Shown: positions 1-6,134 of the stretch, piece by piece
Numbering within the stretch: the stretch's first letter is position 1
Layout: each line of letters begins with the position of its first letter
DNA from: Calditrichia bacterium
GTDB lineage: Bacteria; Calditrichota; Calditrichia; Calditrichales; Calditrichaceae
DNA length: 17,864 bases
Direction of reading: 5' to 3'
NCBI GenBank assembly: GCA_027039465.1
Contig: JALWEA010000045.1
Coordinates: 1-17,864 of the forward strand
The notes under the pieces: model-generated
Seen by the model: the letters and a program-made list of their open reading frames with translations, nothing else
What the model was told of the DNA's origin: nothing
Database searches by the model: none
Made by a program: the position numbers and the translations under genes

Positions 1-462
1 GGAGAAGCGATTAAAGCGGCTGAAATCGGTAAAATGATCGGTGATTACGAACGGGTTTTATATTTTTCGGCTTATGCCCGTTTGCTTGGTCAGGGCGATT
101 TCAGAAAAATAAAACACAGGGTAGATCCTTTTACGGGATGCTTCATCTCGGGCATTCCCGTTACGGTAGTTTATTTGCGTTTTGTTCTGCGTTTACGTGA
201 ACTTTTGCAATCGGGGCGTTTCGACGAAGCGAAAGAATGGACGCGAATCGGCGTGGATCGTTTGAATAAAGCATTCGACTTTGTAAAGGGGCAAAACAGT
301 GCCTTGAGTTTACAATTTGAAAAAGAACGCCACGAGTGGGATGTTTATTATCAACGGTTGGAGGCCTGGGAAGAAGAAATTGAGAAAAATTCTCCCGAAG
401 CGCAACGGGTTTTGGAAAAGGCAAGGAAGTTTGTTAATGAGATTCGGGTAGGTGAATATTGA
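1..462 (+). CDS. Hypothetical protein, 3' portion only
   Basis: The reading frame is open from the first base, so the start lies upstream of the window; 153 residues are visible before the TGA at 460-462. I do not recognise the family. The visible part has a helical stretch beginning GDYERVLYFSAYA, then a compact segment DPFTGCFISGIPVTVVYLRF that contains the only Cys, then a long, charged, probably coiled-coil C-terminal helix rich in Glu, Lys and Arg (about the last 70 residues). There is no signal peptide or clear membrane span in the visible part. The codon use resembles that of the neighbouring genes, and no coding frame of similar length competes with it. A hairpin repeat begins 12 bases after the stop. 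The internal ATG at 34 is not a convincing start because the frame continues upstream in the same style. It could be the regulatory or C-terminal domain of a larger enzyme; no function is assigned. Confidence 0.7.
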   Translation, partial: GEAIKAAEIGKMIGDYERVLYFSAYARLLGQGDFRKIKHRVDPFTGCFISGIPVTVVYLRFVLRLRELLQSGRFDEAKEWTRIGVDRLNKAFDFVKGQNSALSLQFEKERHEWDVYYQRLEAWEEEIEKNSPEAQRVLEKARKFVNEIRVGEY

Positions 463-474
463 GCGATTATTAAA

Positions 475-575
475 TGTCATTGCTTCGTCTCCCGCCCCGG
501 CGGAGACAAAGCAATCTCTTCCTAAGCGGCACCGGCCTATTATTAATAAAAGGGCTTTAATAATGTTAGGGAATC
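475..575 (+). repeat. Family B bipartite hairpin repeat, copy 1
   Basis: Hairpin I is formed by 479-492 and 502-515 (13 of 14 positions pair). It is followed by a spacer and the motif AAGCGGCACCG (524-534). Hairpin II (about 536-553, 8 of 9 pairs) comes next, and the element ends with GGCTTTAATAATGTTAGGGA (about 553-572). A second copy, with the same conserved blocks but different stem sequences, is at 4769-4865. It starts 12 bases after the upstream stop codon, so it is probably transcribed as 3' UTR. No T-run follows, so it is not a classical terminator. Confidence 0.7.
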
Positions 576-600
576 CCACGATCCACAGCGTTTCGCCCTA

Positions 601-811
601 CTACTATTGACATGTTGTGGCGCGTCCGTCCCTCGATACGATTCTGCATTTCATCTTGCGTTGTTTAAAGTAAGGGCGAAGCATTTCCGTCAAGACGCTC
701 CAAACTTAAAAAAATTAACGTTGTGCAACCAAAATCATCGATTTTTTCTTTATTAGTTAGGGAAATGCTTCGCCCCTACAAGTGTCGGCAGAATCACTCG
801 GGAACCGGACG
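601..811 (+). repeat. Family A nested inverted-repeat element, copy 1
   Basis: This is a MITE-like element of about 211 bp. It begins with the 11-mer CTACTATTGAC (601-611). The outer inverted repeat is 623-647 against 788-811 (imperfect; shared core GCAGAATC...CGG...CCGGACG). The inner inverted repeat is 670-688 against 761-779 (18 of 19 positions, GGAAATGCTTCGCCC core). The centre holds the small palindrome GTTG-TG-CAAC. Two further copies lie at 5390-5599 (same strand) and 8090-8300 (opposite strand). No protein-coding frame is conserved between copies. Confidence 0.85.
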
Positions 812-819
812 AGAACAAA

Positions 820-877
820 GGCAACCGGTTGTCGAGTAGATACCGCGCCAGCGGAATCGTATCGAGACACGGTTGCC
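820..877. repeat. Imperfect hairpin next to family A copy 1
   Basis: GGCAACCG at 820-827 pairs with CGGTTGCC at about 870-877, and the inner bases pair imperfectly. The right arm contains AATCGTATCGAG, which also occurs in the outer arm of family A, so this may be a decayed half-element. It lies just downstream of the minus-strand Bax-inhibitor gene and could fold in that transcript. Confidence 0.45.
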
Positions 878-920
878 GTACCAGTTCCCAGTTCCTAATT
901 CCCAATTAATTCATGTCACT
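878..920 (+). repeat. Family F short direct repeats, tract 1
   Basis: A degenerate tract of TTCCCA/TTCCTAA units (GTACCAGTTCCCAG then TTCCTAATTCCC) runs into AATTCATGTCACT. A close relative sits at 5602-5641. Both tracts lie just to the right of a same-strand family A element. The AATTCATGTCACT tail also occurs at 5340-5352. Confidence 0.6.
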
Positions 921-935
921 CGGTTTAGATTACCT

Positions 936-1643
936 TTATTTCCTTCCTCCGCCACCGAAAATACGCAGCAACATCAGGAACAGGTTGACGAAATCCAGAT
1001 ACAGCATCAATGCGCCGATGATGGACAAACGTCCGTACGCTTCACCGGCGGAAGGCGTAATTTCCATTCCCAGGCGGCGAATCTTTTGTGTATCATAAGC
1101 GGTCAAACCGACGAAAATCAACACACCGATGTATGAGATAATTAAATCCATGGCGGAACTGCGAATAAAAATATTCACCACTGAAGCAATGATGATGCCT
1201 ATCAATCCCATGAAAAGGAAACTACCCCAGGAAGTTAAATCTTTTTTGGTGCTGTAACCATAAAAGCTGGTGATACCAAACGTTAAAGACGTAATTAAAA
1301 AGGTTTTGGCAATGGCGCCTGGGGAGTAGACTAATAAAATGGCGCTTAATGTGAGCCCGTTTAAAAATGAGAATAATAGAAACATCGTACTAGCCGTTGA
1401 AGCCTGCATTTTTTTTACGCCGCCGGAAATGGCAAAGACCATGCCTAATTCAGCAACGATCAATAAAATGAGTACGATGGAATTTCCGTACACCAAACTC
1501 ATTACCGTCGGACTGTGTACGGTAAAATAGGCGGTTAAAGCCGATACCAGCAAACCAAGCATCATCCAATTGTAAACCGAACGCAACAAAGCGTTGGTTC
1601 TGGGAATACTTAATGATTCCTGATAAAAAGGATCTTGATTCAT
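936..1643 (-). CDS. Bax inhibitor-1 (BI-1/YccA/TMBIM) family membrane protein
   Basis: This is a 235-residue integral membrane protein with about seven hydrophobic helices after a short polar N-terminus (MNQDPFYQESLSIPRTNA). Family signatures near the C-terminus are AYDTQKIR (Asp184) and LYLDFVNLFLMLLRIFGGGG (Asp217). In the bacterial homologue YetJ the two corresponding acidic residues form the pH-sensitive latch of a calcium leak channel, so a role in ion leak or membrane-stress tolerance is plausible. In Escherichia coli, family members interact with the FtsH protease system; that link is not shown here. The ATG at 1643 is preceded by GGAGAA with a good spacing of about 7 nt. A TTGAAT-N17-TAAATT promoter lies about 50 bases upstream. 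The gene stands alone and is divergent from the toxin-antitoxin pair. The family call is firm; the physiological role is uncertain. Confidence 0.93.
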   Translation of the reverse strand: MNQDPFYQESLSIPRTNALLRSVYNWMMLGLLVSALTAYFTVHSPTVMSLVYGNSIVLILLIVAELGMVFAISGGVKKMQASTASTMFLLFSFLNGLTLSAILLVYSPGAIAKTFLITSLTFGITSFYGYSTKKDLTSWGSFLFMGLIGIIIASVVNIFIRSSAMDLIISYIGVLIFVGLTAYDTQKIRRLGMEITPSAGEAYGRLSIIGALMLYLDFVNLFLMLLRIFGGGGRK

Positions 1644-1699
1644 TATGTTTTTCTCCGTTTTTTATTTAACCTTTTTGTTTTCTTTTGATTTAATTTTAA

Positions 1700-1728
1700 A
1701 ATTTATCGAACATTCGTTGGATATTCAA
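1700..1728 (-). promoter_or_regulatory. Predicted promoter of the Bax-inhibitor gene
   Basis: On the minus strand a -35-like TTGAAT (1723-1728) and a -10-like TAAATT (1700-1705) are separated by 17 bases. Transcription would start about 50 bases ahead of the ATG. This is a sequence match only; the region is A+T-rich, so chance matches are possible. Confidence 0.4.
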
Positions 1729-1765
1729 ATTAAAAAATTAGCAAAAAGTTCCGTTTAAGTTTTTG

Positions 1766-1794
1766 TTGTTACAAAAATGCTGTTGCGATTTAAT
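1766..1794 (+). promoter_or_regulatory. Predicted promoter of the toxin-antitoxin pair
   Basis: TTGTTA (1766-1771) and TTTAAT (1789-1794) are separated by 17 bases, about 60 bases before the antitoxin ATG. Antitoxins of this type often bind their own promoter, but I see no clear inverted repeat here. Confidence 0.3.
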
Positions 1795-1852
1795 AAAATT
1801 GGAAAAGCATGTTAAGTGATATTAAATTAAAAACGAATTAAGGGGGATCACG

Positions 1853-2086
1853 ATGAAGACGTTGTCAAATAAAACTGTTAACTACCGAATTGAAGATGTT
1901 TTGGATCAAGTCATTAAAACCGGGAAACCTATGTTTATTAAACGCAAAGGTAAGATTATTAAAATTGATTTAAAAAAGGGGCTGTCACGTACAGAGCGAT
2001 TGTTTAGTAAACCACCGCGAAAAAACGTCGTGAAAGGTGATTCGGAAGACTTGGTTCATTTTAAAGCATGGGAATGGCAAAAGTAA
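1853..2086 (+). CDS. Type II antitoxin, Phd/YefM-like (partner of VapC)
   Basis: This 77-residue protein has the layout of a Phd/YefM-type antitoxin. The N-terminal half (MKTLSNKTVNYRIEDVLDQV, then a Gly-Lys-Pro turn and the strand MFIKRKGKIIKID) resembles the DNA-binding dimer fold. The polar C-terminal tail (GDSEDLVHFKAWEWQK) resembles the toxin-wrapping segment seen in antitoxins paired with PIN toxins. The ATG is preceded by AAGGGGG at a spacing of about 7 nt. The stop overlaps the toxin start in TAATG (2084-2088), a sign of translational coupling. It would normally neutralise the toxin and repress the operon. Since the toxin frame is interrupted by a stop codon, this antitoxin may now act alone or protect against related toxins. 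The call rests on layout and context; sequence identity to named antitoxins was not measured. Confidence 0.8.
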   Translation: MKTLSNKTVNYRIEDVLDQVIKTGKPMFIKRKGKIIKIDLKKGLSRTERLFSKPPRKNVVKGDSEDLVHFKAWEWQK

Positions 2087-2469
2087 TGTTGCGGTTGTTT
2101 CTTGATACCCATGTAGTAATTTGGTTATTTCAGAGAGAGCCATCTCATTTTTCCCAAAAAGCCTTACATTTTATTGATTCCTGTGATGATATTTTTCTTC
2201 CTACTATTTCAGTTCTGGAATAGCAGCTTTTGTATGAAATAGGAAGGATTACAGTCGAACCCAGAAGTATCATTGATGACCTTAAAGAAATTATTGGGCT
2301 TCAATTACTAAACTACAATTTTAAAGATTTAATTTTTACGTCACTATCAGTGGATTGGACACGTGACCCCTTTGACAGGTTAATTGTCTCTGAAACTATT
2401 TTAAATAAAGCGAAATTATTAACAAAAGATGAAAAAATTTTAAACAATTTTTCAAATGCTATTTGGTAA
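2086..2469 (+). pseudogene. vapC: VapC-type PIN-domain toxin, interrupted by an in-frame TAG
   Basis: Read through the TAG at 2221-2223, this is a full-length PIN toxin of 127 codons, the usual size for VapC (about 125-135). All hallmark acidic positions are present: Asp in LFLDTHVVIWLF near the N-terminus, Glu in ISVLE just before the stop, then DPFDRLIVSE and TKDEKI near the C-terminus. The stop is codon 46. It falls where related PIN proteins, as I recall them, read LELQ-LYEIGRI, so a single TTG to TAG change is the simplest origin. No frameshift is needed: both halves are in one frame and end at the TAA at 2467. The start is the ATG at 2086, overlapping the antitoxin stop by one base; an in-frame ATG at 2074 is an alternative. 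A fragment could restart at the TTG at 2230 but would lack the first catalytic Asp. Intact VapC toxins are Mg-dependent ribonucleases acting on tRNA or rRNA. Confidence 0.85.
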
Positions 2470-2593
2470 TTCCGTTTTTCAATTATTTAACAAGCAATCT
2501 ACCTCTCCAATATTTTTCCCTGCCAATTAATGATTTTTTGACAAATATTTCTTAATTTAATCCCGTTTTGTAAATAATTAATCGGAGGTTGCC

Positions 2594-4744
2594 ATGAAAA
2601 CAATGCGAACTCTTTTTATCGTACTTTTTATTTTTAGCTTTTCTTTTGCCCAAAACAAATTACTGACCATGGAAGACGCCATTCTTGGCAGTTACAAAAA
2701 TCTAAAAATAAAAAATTTAGCGCAATTGCAATGGATTGGCGATAGTAAGGCCTTTTGCTATGTGGATTCGTTAAACGGCCAATACGGATTGATTCGGGTC
2801 GATGCCAAGCGGCTTCAGCCGGAGATGGTTTTAACCCTGGACAGTTTGAATTCCTTAATGAAAAAAGCCAATGGTCCGACACTGAAACGTTTTCCCTATC
2901 TTACGTGGCTGGACGGGCACACGTTTCGCTTCATGCGCAAGGGTGTGTTGTATCGCGGAGATTTGAATACGGCGCAACTGAAAGTGGTCAACCGTATTCC
3001 CGAAAAAGCCGCCAATATTGAAATCCATCCCAAATTGGATTATGTGGCTTACACCATAAAAAACAATCTTTTCGTTGCACTAAAACCCGGCGAACAAATT
3101 CAGGTGACCTTTAATCCCGATGGCGTAAAAAGCGGAGACGGTTACGTGCATCGTCAGGAATTTGGTATTCGTAAAGGTATTTTCTGGTCGCCTTCGGGTA
3201 AACAAGTGGCCTTTTACCGCGATGATCAGCGCATGGTTACCGAATATCCGTTGGTTGACATCAATACGCGTCCGGCCAAAGTGCGCATGATCCGCTACCC
3301 GTTTACCGGCATGACCAGCGAACAGGTCACCGTGGGCATTTACCATATTCAAACCGGATCGATCACCTATTTGCAGACAGGCGAACCCAAAGATCATTAC
3401 AAATGCAGTGTCACCTGGAGTCCCGATGAAAAATTTATTTATTTGGTTGAACTCAATCGCGATCAGGATCATCTTTGGCTGAATAAGTACAAACCGGACA
3501 ATGGCCAAAAACTGGCTACCCTGTTTGAAGAAAAAAGCGACAAATGGGTAGAGCCGGAGCACGGGTTGTTGTTTGTAAACCACGATCCCACACGTTTTGT
3601 CTGGTTCTCAAAACGTGACGGGTTTAACGATTTGTTTCTGTTTAACACCAAAGGGAAATTACTGCGTAAGCTTACACGTTCCGATCGGGATGTAACCCGA
3701 TTTTTAGGTTTTGATCGCAAGGGCAAATATGCCTTTTACATGGCTGCCGCCGATCGCGCATTAGAGCGGCAATTGTTCAGGGTCGGTTTAAAATCCGGCA
3801 AACCGGTGAGATTGACTTCGGACAAAGGAATGCATCGTGTAGCGGTGCAAAAAGACGGCGCATACTTTTTGGATTGGTTTAGCAATCTGCAAACGCCCAA
3901 CCGTATCACTTTGCTTAACAAACAAGGTAAGGCGGTTAAAACTTTACTCGACGCTCCGAACCCTTTGAAAGATTACAAGTTGGGTGAAATCAAGCTGTTT
4001 AGCATTAAAAACAAAGAAGGCATTGAGCTGAATACGCGCATGATTCTGCCGCCCGATTTTGATGCGCACAAGAAATATCCCGTCATTGTTTATGTGTACG
4101 GCGGGCCGCACGGACAAATGATCGCCAATAGTTTTCTGCGGGGTTGGCCTTTATGGTACCAGTACATGGCCGAATGCGGCTACATTATTTTTACGCTGGA
4201 CAATCGCGGAACGAACAACCGCGGGTTGGCTTTTGAACAAGCCATTTACCAGCATTTGGGCACAAAAGAAGTGGAAGATCAAATGGCGGGTGTTAATTGG
4301 TTGAAAAAGCAACCGTTTGTGGATTCCACGCGTATCGGTGTGCACGGCTGGAGCTACGGCGGATTTATGACCATTTCACTGATGACGCGTCGTCCTGGCG
4401 TTTTTAAGGTGGCTGTGGCCGGCGGCCCGGTGATCGATTGGCGCTATTACGAAGTGATGTACGGCGAACGCTACATGGATACGCCGCAAAAAAATCCGCA
4501 AGGTTACGAAGAAGCCAGTTTATTGAATTACGTTAAGAATTTGAAAGGGAAGTTGCTGATTATTCACGGCACGGTGGATCCGGTGGTGGTTTGGCAAAAC
4601 AGCCTACTGTATTTGCGCAAGGCCATCGATTTGCAAAAACAAGTGGATTACTTTGTTTATCCGGGCGATGAGCACAACATGCGAGGAAAGGATCGGGTGC
4701 ATTTGTATCAAAAGATTACGGATTATTTTATGGAGAATTTGTAA
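2594..4744 (+). CDS. Secreted dipeptidyl-peptidase-IV-like serine protease (S9B)
   Basis: This is a 716-residue protein with a Sec signal peptide (hydrophobic run LFIVLFIFSFSFA, likely cleavage after Ala19). A beta-propeller domain spans about residues 40-470 and a C-terminal alpha/beta-hydrolase about 480-716. The catalytic triad is visible: Ser587 in GWSYGG, Asp662 in GTVDPVV and His694 in GDEHNM. The oxyanion region YVYGGPHGQ is also typical of S9. The motif HRQEFGIRKG carries a single Glu189, where classical DPP-IV has a Glu pair that binds the substrate amino terminus, followed by WSPSGKQVAFYRDDQRM as in bacterial DPP-IV relatives. It should release X-Pro or similar dipeptides from peptide N-termini in the periplasm or outside the cell. 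GGAGG precedes the ATG at a good distance. It appears monocistronic; family B copy 2 follows in its 3' region. The fold and family are secure; substrate specificity is inferred. Confidence 0.93.
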   Translation: MKTMRTLFIVLFIFSFSFAQNKLLTMEDAILGSYKNLKIKNLAQLQWIGDSKAFCYVDSLNGQYGLIRVDAKRLQPEMVLTLDSLNSLMKKANGPTLKRFPYLTWLDGHTFRFMRKGVLYRGDLNTAQLKVVNRIPEKAANIEIHPKLDYVAYTIKNNLFVALKPGEQIQVTFNPDGVKSGDGYVHRQEFGIRKGIFWSPSGKQVAFYRDDQRMVTEYPLVDINTRPAKVRMIRYPFTGMTSEQVTVGIYHIQTGSITYLQTGEPKDHYKCSVTWSPDEKFIYLVELNRDQDHLWLNKYKPDNGQKLATLFEEKSDKWVEPEHGLLFVNHDPTRFVWFSKRDGFNDLFLFNTKGKLLRKLTRSDRDVTRFLGFDRKGKYAFYMAAADRALERQLFRVGLKSGKPVRLTSDKGMHRVAVQKDGAYFLDWFSNLQTPNRITLLNKQGKAVKTLLDAPNPLKDYKLGEIKLFSIKNKEGIELNTRMILPPDFDAHKKYPVIVYVYGGPHGQMIANSFLRGWPLWYQYMAECGYIIFTLDNRGTNNRGLAFEQAIYQHLGTKEVEDQMAGVNWLKKQPFVDSTRIGVHGWSYGGFMTISLMTRRPGVFKVAVAGGPVIDWRYYEVMYGERYMDTPQKNPQGYEEASLLNYVKNLKGKLLIIHGTVDPVVVWQNSLLYLRKAIDLQKQVDYFVYPGDEHNMRGKDRVHLYQKITDYFMENL

Positions 4745-4768
4745 GCAAAAGGGAATGACAAGCTCAGA

Positions 4769-4865
4769 TGTCATCGCGAGGAGCGAGCGCAGCGAGCGAC
4801 GCGGCGATCCCTTCCAAAGCGGCACCGTCCCATTGCTGATGGGATGGCTTTAATAATGTTAGGGA
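4769..4865 (+). repeat. Family B bipartite hairpin repeat, copy 2
   Basis: The layout matches 475-575. Hairpin I has an outer ATCGC/GCGAT stem (4773-4807 region) with a GAGCGAGCGC-rich interior. A CCCTTCC spacer and AAAGCGGCACCG follow. Hairpin II pairs CCGTCCCAT (4825-4833) with ATGGGATGG (4839-4847) around a TGCTG loop, and GGCTTTAATAATGTTAGGGA closes the element. It starts 24 bases after the protease stop codon. Only the flanking blocks are conserved between copies, while both hairpins differ in sequence but remain paired. The 11-mer CTACTATTGAC of family A follows at 4885-4895 without the rest of that element. Confidence 0.7.
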
Positions 4866-4910
4866 TTGCTTCACTCGTACCTCGCTACTATTGACTTATG
4901 GTGGGCTGTT

Positions 4911-4941
4911 ATTCTGAATCCTGATTCTCGGGATGAAGAAT
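4911..4941. repeat. Family D ATTCT...AGAAT hairpin, copy 1
   Basis: ATTCTGAATCC (4911-4921) pairs imperfectly with GGATGAAGAAT (4931-4941), 9 of 11 positions, around a TGATTCTCG loop. A related hairpin with different interior bases lies at about 8000-8020. From general knowledge, CATTCTGAGC-type hairpins of this sort recur between genes in many bacterial genomes. Confidence 0.5.
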
Positions 4942-5005
4942 CCCTTGTTCTTTAGATTGTTAGATTGAACGCGCTTACGATTTCCTTTTTAGAACCCATC
5001 CCCAC

Positions 5006-5031
5006 CCCTTCCCTTTTAGCAAAGGGAAGGG
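5006..5031. repeat. Perfect 11-bp hairpin with TAGC loop
   Basis: CCCTTCCCTTT (5006-5016) and AAAGGGAAGGG (5021-5031) are perfect reverse complements around a 4-base loop. There is no T-run on either side, and the nearest genes end more than 250 bases away on the left and 600 on the right, so a simple terminator role is unlikely. The remaining sequence up to 5168 shows only a short GAATT tandem at about 5067-5080 and nothing I can assign. Confidence 0.6.
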
Positions 5032-5168
5032 TGCCCAATTAGCTATGGCCATTTGGCGAATTGTTTGAATTGAATTGAATTTGAGTCCGATAATTTGCAA
5101 GATCACGTCCTTTTGCCGATGGATTTCGTCAGAACGAAGAATTCCTCACGTCCGTTGCAGCTTTGAAA

Positions 5169-5221
5169 GGGATTGCTTCACTCTCCTGCTCGCAGGCTCG
5201 AAGGATCGTTCGCAATGACAG
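5169..5221. repeat. Family C 53-bp hairpin repeat, copy 1
   Basis: This begins GGGATTGCTTCACTCTCC and ends GTTCGCAATGACAG. Copy 2 is at 13178-13230, with 49 of 53 positions identical by hand alignment. ATTGC and GCAAT form an outer stem. Inside, TCCT (5184-5187) pairs with AGGA (5202-5205). In copy 2 the same positions read TCCCG/CGGGA, so pairing is kept while bases change. Confidence 0.7.
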
Positions 5222-5283
5222 AACTGGGAATAACATCAATTGACGGGCGCACACCACCGCCTGCACAAACAATGATTCCCGAA

Positions 5284-5327
5284 TAACGAATAACGATTTT
5301 CCCCATTCCACCATTCAACAATTCAAC
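5284..5327 (-). repeat. Family E tract (partial), AATAACGATTTT / ATTCAACAATTCAACC
   Basis: This is a short relative of the longer tracts at 7839-7953 and 13259-13408. It shares GAATAACGATTTT followed by CCATTCAACAATTCAACC units, in the same orientation as the 13.3 kb tract. It lacks the CCCTTAA run. Confidence 0.5.
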
Positions 5328-5389
5328 CGAGTCCCAATCAATTCATGTCACTATCTTAATAATCTGTGGCGCCAGCCATGGTTCCCGGC

Positions 5390-5599
5390 CTACTATTGAC
5401 TTATGGTGGCGTGTCCGTCCCTCAATACGATTCTGCCTTTTATCTTACGTTGTTTAAAGTAAGGGCGAAGCATTTCCGTCAAGACGCTCCAAACTTAAAA
5501 GAATGAACGTTGTGCAACCAAAATCATCGATTTTTTCTTTATTTGTTAGGGAAATGCTTCGCCCCTACAAGTCCGGCAGAATCACTCGGGAACCGGACG
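5390..5599 (+). repeat. Family A nested inverted-repeat element, copy 2
   Basis: This copy has the same order as copy 1: CTACTATTGAC (5390-5400), outer arms 5412-5436 and 5576-5599, inner arms 5459-5477 and 5550-5568. It is about 210 bp, very close in sequence to copy 1 in the centre, with changes such as TCGATACG to TCAATACG in the left outer arm. A family F tract follows at 5602, as for copy 1. Confidence 0.85.
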
Positions 5600-5601
5600 C
5601 T

Positions 5602-5641
5602 GTACCAATTCCTAGTTCCCAGTTCCTAATTCCTAATTCCC
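5602..5641 (+). repeat. Family F short direct repeats, tract 2
   Basis: GTACCAATTCCTAG, TTCCCAG, TTCCTAA, TTCCTAA and TTCCC units follow one another directly, a degenerate 7-8-base periodicity. It differs from tract 1 (878-920) mainly by one extra unit, as expected for slippage. Confidence 0.6.
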
Positions 5642-5669
5642 GGTTAGGCCCAAATAACTTTTTCCCTAC

Positions 5670-6098
5670 TCAAACAAAATTTTCTTTCTTAAAATACCTG
5701 AAGCTGGCGATGAACAAAGCCAGGCCAACCGCGATGTAAACGGGAGCGATGTAATATTTGGGGATGGAAGGATTGGTGCGCAGAAAAATGCCCAATCCCA
5801 TCATCAGTAAAATCAAACCGTAGCTTTTCCAATCCTGAAAAGCAAAAACGCAAGGACGTTCGGGCAGCTTTAAAATACGCTCGATATTTCGCGCGCTGAC
5901 TTTATTAAAAACAAAAAAGGCTTTGATTAAGCCCAAAGAAATCCCAATGATATTCACAATGATGATCGTTTTCCAATCGTACATGCGTAACCATTTAATG
6001 GCCAAAAAACTTAGAAAAACACCAACGCTGGCCCAGGTGAGTCCGGAAATTAAAATCAACCATTTGCGATGTGCTGCCGGTTTGAATCGTTCGATCAA
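5670..6098 (-). CDS. Small membrane protein of unknown function, four helices
   Basis: This 142-residue protein has four hydrophobic segments at about residues 13-34, 43-64, 92-106 and 116-133. Between helices 2 and 3 lies a polar loop with the striking segment LPERPCVFAFQDWKSY (78-93), which looks like a conserved motif and contains the only Cys. The start must be TTG at 6098: an in-frame TAA lies two codons upstream, and AAAGGA precedes the TTG at a spacing of about 8 nt. The stop is at 5670-5672. It follows pepD on the same strand, but a hairpin terminator (6135-6172) separates them, so it is probably transcribed separately. I do not recognise the family well enough to name it; a role in the inner membrane is all that can be said. 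Confidence 0.75.
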   Translation of the reverse strand: MIERFKPAAHRKWLILISGLTWASVGVFLSFLAIKWLRMYDWKTIIIVNIIGISLGLIKAFFVFNKVSARNIERILKLPERPCVFAFQDWKSYGLILLMMGLGIFLRTNPSIPKYYIAPVYIAVGLALFIASFRYFKKENFV

Positions 6099-6134
6099 CG
6101 TTTATTCCTTTTGTTTGATTTACTTTTCCAAAAT

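Noticed and set aside
873..1136. Two open frames overlapping the end of the Bax-inhibitor gene on the plus strand
   Set aside because: They start in repeat DNA and run antisense through the conserved C-terminus of that gene; no recognisable product.
2538..2543. TTGACA box upstream of the S9B protease as a promoter
   Set aside because: No acceptable -10 box lies 15-19 bases downstream; A+T-rich alternatives are too close or too far.
3080..3583. A 167-codon open frame opposite the S9B protease gene
   Set aside because: It is antisense to a well-supported gene with clear family motifs; no start signal of its own, and its composition fits a shadow frame.
5169..5327. Possible CRISPR-like spacing of repeats in the 4.7-5.7 kb gap
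   Set aside because: Repeats belong to different families, are not directly tandem and have no regular spacers or cas genes nearby.
5503..5739. A 78-codon plus-strand frame
   Set aside because: Composed of family A and F repeat sequence and the antisense end of the small membrane protein gene.
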